The notes under the pieces were generated by a model. It had not been told where the DNA came from. It searched no databases and worked only from the letters and a program-made list of their open reading frames with translations. Below, one piece after another: positions 1 through 9,300 of a DNA stretch of 64,000 bases. The position numbers and the translations under genes were made by a program. The DNA is from an uncultured Bacteroidales bacterium. Its GTDB lineage: Bacteria > Bacteroidota > Bacteroidia > Bacteroidales > WCHB1-69. The stretch's first letter is position 1, and every line of letters starts with the position of its first letter. The stretch covers positions 62,001-126,000 of the forward strand of contig CALECM010000105.1 in assembly GCA_937949745.1 (NCBI GenBank), written 5' to 3'.

Positions 1-1584
1 CCCCAAAACTTTTCTAATCATATCTTCCGTCGAAGAACAGTATGGGTTGACCGATTGTCCGGCATCGCCTAAAAGCGTCTTACGGCAGGGATAAAGTTTT
101 TCTATTACTTTGTATTGTACCGGCGTATAGTCCTGCATTTCATCGATCAAAAGATGTTTGATACGGGATTGGTTTTGATTTCCGTCCAAGGCCAGGTGAA
201 GATAGGCTAAAGGCGCCAGATCCGCGTACTCCAGCGTACGGTTTTTCCCCATCCTGAACATTTCGGGTTTCCCGATCCATTCAAAAAAATCCCGGTAAAG
301 CTGAAGATCATGATTTCCGCCAAACATCTTTTTGATCTCTTTTTTCAATCTGTTCCGTTCGGCGGAAATCACCGTAAACCGATATCGGATTTCCACCATT
401 TCAATAATATAATCCGCCATTACTTCAAAACGTTGCCGGACAGGATAGCGGTTGAAGTTCCTGAATTGCGTTTCTATAAATTCCGCAGTGATGGTAACAT
501 ATTTGGTAAATTTAGGATCTATCGCTTTATATTTGGCCAGTTGCACATCGGTAGCTTTGAAGTAATGATTCTCCACATGGATGATAAACCGGTCAAGCAG
601 ATATAAAAAATCACAGGACGACTTAAATTTCATCCGGTCGATCACTGCCGGACCGGGTTTATCCAACAGAGTCGTTACCTGTTCGAAAAAATCCTGATAT
701 TGATATTTATCATCCAATACTGCGGAAAGGATCTGTTCCATACCGGTTCCCGGAATTGTTTCCTCACCCAGTTCCGGTAATACATTAGAGATATAATCGG
801 CAAAAACCTTATTGGGGGAAATGATCAGGATATCTCCGGAAGATACGGTTCCTTTCATAGTATAAAGTAAATAGGCGATACGATGTAAGGCGATGGATGT
901 TTTTCCCGAACCGGGAACGCCCTGGATAACCAGCGTGTCCGCTTCCTGGTTGCGGATCACCCGATTCTGTTCCCGCTGGATAGTAGCCACAATATTTTTC
1001 ATTTTATCATCCGCATTGGCGGAGAGTTCTCTTTGCAGAATATCGTCATGTATCGTCAGAGAACTTTCAATCATATATTCCATCATACCTTTACGGATCC
1101 GGTATTGCCGCTTCAGGGAAATATCGCCTTTTATTTCACCCGCCGGAGAAGAATAGGAAGCCTCACCGGGTTCGTAATCGTAAAACATGCTGCATACCGG
1201 AGCCCGCCAGTCATAGATCAGGTTCACTTTATTTTTGAAATCATGAAAAGTGTGTATCCCGATATAAACCGGTAAAATACTCTCTTTATCATTCTCCCGG
1301 AAATCTATTCGTCCGAAATAAGGAATATCCAGTATCTTACTTAAACGATTACTTTTGCCAATCACATTTTCCCCCAATGCGTAATGATTGAGGATACTTT
1401 CACGCATGGAACGGATCTCATGCGGATCGATATCTTTATTCGACCATATATAATCTTTATATTCACTTAAAGTATCGACATGGTTTTTGACTGAAATATC
1501 CGTGTTTTCAAGGGCATTTTTTATTATGGATATTATTTTCTCCAAATATTCCCTTTCCTCTTTTTCCGTTTTGTTAAATATCAT
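1..1584 (-). CDS. HelD-like superfamily 1 helicase/ATPase, 3'-truncated by window edge
   Basis: The reading frame opens at an ATG at 1584 and runs off the left edge with 528 codons visible. It has no stop here and so was found by direct translation. A Walker A motif (GVPGSGKTS) lies near residues 221-229, followed by an ALHRIAYLLY-type helix. A DEMQD Walker B/motif II lies near residue 478, then a GDAGQSVNP motif III. The roughly 220-residue N-terminal part before Walker A, rich in charged residues and containing an IYDWRAPV motif, is the arrangement of HelD/UvrD-like proteins. Known HelD proteins bind RNA polymerase and release it from stalled complexes. That role is inferred by family, and a DNA-repair UvrD-type role is the alternative. 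A -7 box lies at 1627-1634 and the gene is divergent from the next one. Confidence 0.85.
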   Translation of the reverse strand, partial: MIFNKTEKEEREYLEKIISIIKNALENTDISVKNHVDTLSEYKDYIWSNKDIDPHEIRSMRESILNHYALGENVIGKSNRLSKILDIPYFGRIDFRENDKESILPVYIGIHTFHDFKNKVNLIYDWRAPVCSMFYDYEPGEASYSSPAGEIKGDISLKRQYRIRKGMMEYMIESSLTIHDDILQRELSANADDKMKNIVATIQREQNRVIRNQEADTLVIQGVPGSGKTSIALHRIAYLLYTMKGTVSSGDILIISPNKVFADYISNVLPELGEETIPGTGMEQILSAVLDDKYQYQDFFEQVTTLLDKPGPAVIDRMKFKSSCDFLYLLDRFIIHVENHYFKATDVQLAKYKAIDPKFTKYVTITAEFIETQFRNFNRYPVRQRFEVMADYIIEMVEIRYRFTVISAERNRLKKEIKKMFGGNHDLQLYRDFFEWIGKPEMFRMGKNRTLEYADLAPLAYLHLALDGNQNQSRIKHLLIDEMQDYTPVQYKVIEKLYPCRKTLLGDAGQSVNPYCSSTEDMIRKVLG

Positions 1585-1626
1585 GTTTTATTTTATATAT
1601 TGCGTAAACAGTCATCAAAATGCCGG

Positions 1627-1634
1627 CAAAATTA
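1627..1634 (-). promoter_or_regulatory. -7 box for the HelD-like gene
   Basis: TAATTTTG on the minus strand matches the Bacteroidota -7 consensus TAnnTTTG, 42 bases before the ATG at 1584. No convincing -33 element is visible. Confidence 0.45.
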
Positions 1635-1693
1635 CATCTATAGCATTGATTATCAAATAGCTATTTATAGCCATAGGTTAAGGAATATTTTAC

Positions 1694-1701
1694 TATTTTT
1701 G
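1694..1701 (+). promoter_or_regulatory. -7 box for the nucleotidyltransferase-fold gene
   Basis: TATTTTTG matches TAnnTTTG and ends 16 bases before the ATG at 1718. With the box at 1627-1634 it forms a divergent promoter pair. Confidence 0.5.
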
Positions 1702-1717
1702 AACAGGCATAAAAGCA

Positions 1718-2299
1718 ATGGACATACTCGAAATTTCAGAAAAAAGGCAAAGAAAGGCACGGGAGATTATCAGCACCCTCCATCTCATCCGGCTATGGGA
1801 AAATATAGGTTCGACGGTAAATATCGTGGGCTCCCTGAAAACAGGTTTATTGATACACCGGGATATGGATTTCCATATTTACTCGGATAAGATATCTATT
1901 ACGGATAGTTTTTCCGTGATGGGAGAACTGGCGGAAAAAGGTGTACTGCAGGATATCCGGTATAAGAATCTCCTCGATACCGAAGAGGAATGTCTGGAAT
2001 GGCACGCTTTATATAAGGATGAGGATGATGAACTTTGGAAATTCGATATGATTCATATCCGTAGCGGTTCAAAATATGACGGGGTTGTTGAAAAAGTAAC
2101 CGATGCCATAATACGCCGGCTGACACCGGAAATACGCAAAACGATCCTTCGGATTAAATATGATATGCCTGAAGATATGATCATTCCCGGTATTGAGGTT
2201 TATCATGCCGTGTTCACGGGAAAAGTAAAATCGTATAAGGAGCTGTTGGAGTGGCGTAGAACAAACCCGCTGACAAACAGCCTGGAATGGCTTCCCTAA
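1718..2299 (+). CDS. Small nucleotidyltransferase-fold protein (193 aa)
   Basis: The sequence around residues 35-55 reads GSLKTGL, then HRDMDFHIYS. This is the GS...DxD signature of the polymerase-beta-like nucleotidyltransferase fold, with the two aspartates as likely metal ligands. A second acidic stretch (KFDMIHI) near residue 110 could supply the third carboxylate. The rest is alpha/beta with no signal peptide, so the protein is probably cytoplasmic. Substrate and partners cannot be told from the sequence; antibiotic- or RNA-directed nucleotidyl transfer are both possible. Its stop overlaps the stop of the convergent LuxR gene by 4 bases. I recognise the fold and not a specific named family. 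Confidence 0.75.
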   Translation: MDILEISEKRQRKAREIISTLHLIRLWENIGSTVNIVGSLKTGLLIHRDMDFHIYSDKISITDSFSVMGELAEKGVLQDIRYKNLLDTEEECLEWHALYKDEDDELWKFDMIHIRSGSKYDGVVEKVTDAIIRRLTPEIRKTILRIKYDMPEDMIIPGIEVYHAVFTGKVKSYKELLEWRRTNPLTNSLEWLP

Positions 2300-3063
2300 T
2301 CCAGTATTCCTAAAACGGAAACCTGGTTTACCGCCTCCATCATATTGTCGACTTTTAATTTTGCCAGTATATTTTTCCTGTGGTTATGGATCGTATAAAT
2401 GCTGACATTCAGTCGTGCGGCAATCTCCTTACTTAAGAGTCCCCTGCGGATCATCGCCAATATTTCCTTTTCCCTGGATGTAAGAGTAACAGCGGATCCC
2501 GCATTATGATCGGGCCGGATAATTTCCCCGGTTTTGCGATTGATAACGGTACGTCTGACCTTACCACTGTAATTCTGGTCAGGAGCGATATCCATAACTC
2601 CCATAATGATCCACGCCTTATTGTTCTTGTCCTGTTGTATCACCTGCTGGCGACTGATTACATTCACATACCGTCTTTTCGCATCACATACGCGGTATTG
2701 GAATATCTGTTGGTAGTCATTCCTCTGTGCGGAAGGAAGGGAGTAAATAAATTGTCCGTGTTTTACCTGATATTCCAGGATTTGTTGCCGGTCATCGGGA
2801 TGGATCCTTTCTTCCAGCAAATCACCATGCTCCCTGATGGTTTTGATCCATCGCGGATTATATCCGAATATCCGGGAAAAGTGATCCGATGCGAAATCAT
2901 AAATACCTTTAAAAACGTCCACGGTAAAAATACATCCGGAAGCAAAGCGGGAAAAATTGCTGATATTTTCCCGCTTTTGTTCCCACAATTTATAATCTAC
3001 ATCCAAAGGTGAAATTTGTTGCCGGTCCCATAATTCTTTTACGACGGATTTTTCTTCTAACAT
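2296..3063 (-). CDS. PAS-domain LuxR-family transcriptional regulator
   Basis: A 255-residue protein. Residues about 40-165 form a PAS-like sensor containing RIFGYNPRW and ERIHPDD, typical of a PAS fold with a PAC segment. Residues about 193-255 are a GerE/LuxR helix-turn-helix containing TSREKEILAMI, SKEIAARLNVS and TIHNHRKNI. There is no receiver domain, so it is not a canonical response regulator; the PAS domain presumably senses a ligand or partner. The gene is convergent with the nucleotidyltransferase-fold gene and has no neighbour that reveals its regulon. A -7 box only 4 bases before the ATG suggests a leaderless transcript. The LuxR assignment is firm and the signal is unknown. Confidence 0.9.
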   Translation of the reverse strand: MLEEKSVVKELWDRQQISPLDVDYKLWEQKRENISNFSRFASGCIFTVDVFKGIYDFASDHFSRIFGYNPRWIKTIREHGDLLEERIHPDDRQQILEYQVKHGQFIYSLPSAQRNDYQQIFQYRVCDAKRRYVNVISRQQVIQQDKNNKAWIIMGVMDIAPDQNYSGKVRRTVINRKTGEIIRPDHNAGSAVTLTSREKEILAMIRRGLLSKEIAARLNVSIYTIHNHRKNILAKLKVDNMMEAVNQVSVLGILD

Positions 3064-3067
3064 AAGG

Positions 3068-3075
3068 CAAAAATA
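3068..3075 (-). promoter_or_regulatory. -7 box immediately before the LuxR start codon
   Basis: TATTTTTG on the minus strand ends 4 bases before the ATG at 3063. If used, transcription would begin at or next to the start codon. Confidence 0.4.
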
Positions 3076-3143
3076 ACGATAATATGTTATGAGAATTGAC
3101 CCGGCTACTTACGTCTATGACTATGGACGAGTTTATTTGTCCG

Positions 3144-3174
3144 CTCGCTGGCTTCGATGAACTCAGCCAGCGAG
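3144..3174. terminator. GC-rich hairpin between the LuxR and FISUMP genes
   Basis: CTCGCTGGC at 3144-3152 pairs perfectly with GCCAGCGAG at 3166-3174 around a 13-base loop, and a T-rich run follows on the plus strand. It lies upstream of the LuxR gene and downstream of the large surface-protein gene. It may be a terminator or part of the adjoining repeat. Confidence 0.35.
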
Positions 3175-3182
3175 TTTCTTTT

Positions 3183-3276
3183 ATCCTGAGCGAAGTGAAG
3201 GACCTTAAGAAATAAATGAATTTTCATCCAATATCCAAATCCCTATTTAGAGTTCTTCACTATCGTTCAGAATGAC
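3183..3276. repeat. Inverted pair of an intergenic repeat module
   Basis: The left arm (3183-3207) contains CCTGAGCGAAGTGAAGGAC. The right arm (3250-3276) is a diverged reverse complement containing GTTCTTCACTATCGTTCAG. Degenerate copies of the same module occur at 14958-14983 and 63543-63568, always between genes. It fits a non-autonomous dispersed intergenic repeat and has no coding capacity. Confidence 0.55.
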
Positions 3277-3330
3277 AGAAGTGACCCAACAGCCGTATAT
3301 CAATTGTCAAATACCTTGAATCGGCTATAT

Positions 3331-6300
3331 CTAGTCCACTTTAACACATCGTATGCTGGCTCCGTTAACCGCTTTCATGTCTTCGATCTGAAGTACCGGA
3401 CAAAGGTAACGGATATGGGCCGTTTTTCCGGATGTTGCGGTCCAGAAATAAGCATCTCCCAATAAGAAATAGAAAGAGCGGACAGCGCTGTCATAATATC
3501 CAGCCGGTAAAGCCGAAAAGCCGGTCGTATTGGTAGCCGTATTATCCTGCAGCCATTCTCCCGGAGAACGAAGCGCGTCACTACCGTATGGAATTAAAGT
3601 CTCATATTGTTTTACTGTCGGTAATACCCATCCTTCCGGACATATACCGGGTGTTCTTCCCATCGTATCCGCGGAACCCTGTCTTGAAGCCGCATCCCAG
3701 GTATACAACCGGCCGTAGCGTTGCCTGTTCAGGTTGGTATCCGGATAAAGTCCTGCCTGATAAACACCAGACTGTATCGCATTTCCATCGCGGTCCAGTG
3801 TGGAAATTAAATTCTCTGCAGTCCAGCAATCGCATCCTATGCGGACGGTGGAATACTCATTATTTTCGTAATCGACAGCAATAACCGTGACTACGGAATC
3901 GACGGTCCTGTTAATAGTCCATATCGTATCATTAATTCCACAGGGACTATTATTAATTACGATCCAATAAGAACAGGAAATAACAGAATCGCAGACATCG
4001 GTAGCGGTCCATATCACTTCATGGATTCCGGCGCCGAAAACATACCCTTGCGGGATATTATTGGAAAGTACGATCCCCGGATCGATTCCGGCGCTGTCTC
4101 CCCAATGTATTACCGTAGGAAGGGACAGGTCGATATCAGCATTACAAACGCCATAAGGAAGTGTGATCAAGGTATCCTCACGGCAAACTATTTCGAAAAC
4201 ACCCGGATTATTGCAGGCATAAACCGAGAGCATCAGAGGATTCACATCAGGGGTGTATGCTTTAAATATCGTATTATAGAAATTGGATGGACGGGCATTT
4301 TTAATGGTAGTCCCGTCGTTATTTATAGCTGCCTGATATAAAGTATAATTGGAAGAATAATCGAGATTATGCATTTTTACATTCCATAAATAAGTGTTGT
4401 CACAGGCAATTCCGGAGCCGTCGTGAGAAATCACATACGAGGGGTCCTGACGGAATGGATCATCTATACTGTTTTGGAAAACCACGTCGACGGGAATATC
4501 ATTGTAATATGGAAGATCAAAGCCGCCCACTGTTCCATCGGATGTAATATATTTGATGGTCGGATTATAAATCATACAGTAATCTTTCGCCATACTCCAC
4601 AGAAGACTCTGGATATTATCCAACTGAACCGTAGGATTTAAATTACCTTTCACGATATAAGTACCGTCCGCAATATCATAAAATACACCATTGGTTATAT
4701 CATTATTACCATCGAATTGGCTCCTGGTGAGTATCTCCATGGCAAAGCTGTTAACATCTCTTGGGATCCATCCGGAATTCAAACGGGCAAAACGGTACAT
4801 ACCCGGAAAAGAAATGCTGCGGCTGCAATATTGTTGTATGCGTATTTTTTTATCAGCAGGCATATCCAGTGTGCCGGCAAAAATAATATTCCTGTTCCCA
4901 CTATTGATATGATTGTCGGCAAAAACCATACTGTTTGAGATTGAAACGGCATAATCGTTCCCCGCGTTCGTTGAGACCTTGATATCCCTGAAATAAATAC
5001 CGTCGGCAGTGGAAAGTTCTATCAGACTGTAATCCGTATTCAGGGAAGCACTTTCAAAAGTGATACCGGAAAGATAACGCCGGGCGCGAACATTCCTTTC
5101 TTCCCCGTCTTCTACGAATAATACCGATTTATTTGTAGAGGCGGTGGAAACAGAACTTCCGATATTCCAGAAAGTAATGTTATCCATAACCAAACTATCG
5201 CTTTGCATACCTCCGCTTATCGCAAAATAATAATCATCCAGTTCGATATTATTCCCATCAAATACAAGATTTTCCAACAGGATGGGATAACTAAAATTAT
5301 AGCGGACTTTATTTCCCCCGGGAACATCCGACAAGATTACCGACGGATTACCGACATCGGAAGAAGCCCCGACAATCTGGATTCCCGGTTTGTTAAATAT
5401 ATTACCTGCCTCCACCATACTGAAATTTCCTTCGTCGACGAAAATAGTACGCGAAGAATGATCGGAAGGCTGCCCCAGAACATTAACATCCATACCGGCA
5501 AATATTTTACAATCGAAAGTAGTATTGGCATACGGGATAAAAACCGGAACCGTTTTATCAGGATCAATCGCGATACTGTCGGCGTACCTTTGCAACAAAA
5601 CCTGATCGTCAGTAACCAGATAATAAGGACCGGTGTAACGTATGGTAGGACTTGAAAGCGGAGTAATCACAGGCGGCGTAAAATCATGATCCACAGATAC
5701 CGGAGTAACCGTATTATCAGCTTTGGAAACCACGGGGAAAAGCGGATTTTGCCTGAGTAGCGTTATCGTATCTTTATAATAATGCGAAGAAGAAGTGATC
5801 CCGCAACCGTTTTCCGCATGAAGAGTCAATATCCTGCCGTCATCGTTAATGGATTGAATGGTATAGTGTAAGGTATCCTCGTCAGGACCTGAAGCCAGTA
5901 GAATATTCCCATCGATATACCATTGATAATTGGTGATCGGGGAACCGTTATCAACCGCGCGTACACTAACGGCAAGATGTCCTCCGACCGGCAATGTAGG
6001 TATTTGGGTAAAATATTCCAGGGAAGGAACATCCACCACATTGATTATAATTCCGTCACTTTTCACCCAACCGCATCTGGTATTAACCTCATAATACAAT
6101 TGTTTACCGTCATCCCATAAAATAAGCGTGTCATTCTCCGGATCAAAATATTGACGGTCCAATATCCATCTTCCCGTACCCGGGATGATAATACTGGAAG
6201 GATCGGAAACTGCAGGAGGATTGATATAACCCAATACATTTCCCGAACAAATAGTATCTATGGTCGGGAGCGGACCGAAGACAGGAAGATTATCTTTTTT

Positions 6301-9300
6301 CACATTAACCGGAGCAACGTAACTACAACCGTTCTGAGATATCCCTTTAACATAATAAGTACCGGCAGCATTCACGTTCGAGGGATCGGACACCGGATTA
6401 GTACATAAACTATCCGTATAATAAGTCAATGCTATTTGGTCGATACTACCCGAGGAAGGTGTCAGTGAAGTAAGATCAACTCCGTAAGATCCGCAAATCA
6501 CAACGGTATCGAATGCAAACGGTGAAAGCGCAAGCACATGAAGCAGAAGATCTTCACCTTCTCCATAGTCCTTAAACATACAATTATAAAAATTAGCATG
6601 TTGAGAATTTGCCACTCTGTTATTCCCGTCTGTTACCGCATCATTTAAACTAAAATAACCGGAAAAATCAATATTATGGATTTTAATATATTCACTGTTG
6701 GAAGAAGGAAAAGCGATGGCTGCTCCGCTATATTCCACCATCATGGGTTGTTGGTGTACCGGTTTAAGAATACTATCCATGATGATCAGGTTAACAGGGA
6801 GCGTACCAAAATCCGGAATATTAAAATTTCCTGTTTGCCGGCTGTTATCTGCTGCGATCTTAATATTTATATCCGGTAATTCACAGTAATCTTTGGCATT
6901 TCCAGTATATAAATTCTTAATATTATTTAGTTGCGTATTAATATTGCCTTGTGGCTTTATAAGGTAAACCCCTTCGAGGGCATCGTAATAAGCCGTGTTG
7001 GAGCCCGGAGTTGCCGACGCAAAAAGAGCGGCATTTTTTATCGCTATGGCTGAACTGCTTGCGGAGGTATTACCCGGATTCCATCCTGAAGTTTTCATTT
7101 CCAGATACCTGAAGTTTTCGGGAAGGGAGATCCGGCGGCTTCCGTACCTGGATATCCCTACTGATTTGGCGGAAGGTATTTCGAACGTGCCAGCAAAAAT
7201 AATATCCGTACAAGGATCCTGCGGAGAAGGAGGAGCTGAATTGGAAATATCGATCGCGTGTTTATTACCTACCGACGGCAAAATTTTAAGGTTACGGAAA
7301 TATATTCCCTGGGTACTGTTAATGTTAATAGCGCTATAAGTAGACCACAGTTGTGCTGATTCTATTGTGATATCAATGAAATATCTCCGTAAAGTGGTAT
7401 TGATCTGGTCGGCAGCACCGGCGTAAAAGTTAAGTACGGAATATTGAGTCATACGGGGTGAAAAACTACTGGATCCGATATTACGGAATTTAACCTTACG
7501 CATGACCAGTCCATCCGTAGTACCGGAAATTGTCATGTAATATTTATGCGATCCTGATCCGGCAAAGGCTACATTTTCACCGTCAAAAATTACATTATCG
7601 AAAAGCATATTGGGTAAAAACCTGTAAACCGCGTGGGTCGCATTGGCGCCGCCGCCGGTATTAGGACCTATGGAAGAAGCTCTTTCCGGATAAAAATCCT
7701 GGTCAAATCTTCCGACATATTTTATTCCGGTTTTAGCAAAAGCACCGTCTCCATATGCCGAAAAATAATAGATACCCTCATCTAAAAAATAGGTCGCACC
7801 GGCTACGAGCGATGGTGTCGAGATGACCCCGTTCGGCACGAGAATTACCGTACACGGGTAAGACCGGTTAGAGTATTCAATAAAAAGATCCCTCATTTCT
7901 CCGTGTTGGATCGGAATACCATTATAAAGATCCTGCCGGGTAACATAATAATATTCCCCCATGGTATTGGTATGGTCGATCACAGGATCCGCAAAATCCT
8001 CACCGATAGTCACCGGAAAAATACCGGCGTCCGTAGTAGTGGCCATTGGGAAACCAGGATTTTCCGGTAATGTCATGATCGTGTCGGTAATATATTTGTC
8101 TTTGGTAGTGGTCCCGCAGGCATTGGTCACCCCTATCGATAAAAGTTTTTCATCATCATTTTCCCGAACCACATACCGCAATGTATCGGTGGTTTGTCCG
8201 GAAATCACGGTTCCGTCTACCGCCCATTCATAACCGGTTACCGGAGAACCGTTAGCGTTTGCCTTAACCACAACCTCGAGCGTCTCACCGGCGCAAAGCG
8301 TGTCGATAGCCGAAATAAGAATAATCTCCGGTTTGCCTGATACGTCGACGGGAACAGCATTGCTTTTCACCATACCACAGGCAGTAGTGTTAATTTCATA
8401 TCGTAATAATTTCCCGTCATCCGACCTTTCCATTGTATCCGTAGCAGGATCCAATACGATACCGTCCAATGTCCATTTTCCACTACCCGGAATCATGATA
8501 TTATCCACATCCGTAATAGCGGGAGGCGTTTGCATTCCTAATTCAATTCCTTCACAAAGAGGTGCCGGAACAGTTATGGTCGCCATCTGGGGCAATGAGT
8601 TTACCGTTACCGTACAACTTCCACCAGCCGGCAAACCGCTGTTATTGGCATCTCCCACACTGACCAGGGTATAGGTGGTAATTCCCGGTGAGGCAGGATT
8701 AACCCTGATAATATAAGGACTGGTATAGATATTCGTAATGTTTTTGTTTGAAATGCCGTCGTTATAGGTAAGCGTCCAGGGGGCGATTCCGGTAAAGGAA
8801 AAGATAACCTCTGCGGTCCCGTTTTCACATAGAGTTGTATCGGCGCTGATAGTAACCGTAGGTATGGCGTGCCATAAAGCGCCCAAAGTGATGGTATCCG
8901 TTATCGTAAAAGGAATTTCATCCCACCTTGTGCCGTTTCTCAGGATTTCCCATCCCACGAAGGAATAGCCGTCCCGGACAGGATTTTCGTGATATCCTGA
9001 TATTAAACCGCCGTTATGTGTTATTTCATAATAATTTTTAGCATTATCCGAAGTATCTTTTTGGTAATATTCCGCACCTTTATAAAGCAGGTCCGGCATA
9101 GAAGTCCACTGTCCGCCGCGCGCGTCGAATTTAGCCCATAGAATCTCTATCGCTCCCACATCGGGATTATTCATATCCCTTGTATATCCGCGTTGATCAT
9201 CCGGAAAGGTGGTGGCTACGCCCTGCCTGTAAGCCAGACCAAAGACATCTTTTCCGTCATTGGGCAACAGGGAAACCGTCGGGATAGACCGGTAAAACCG

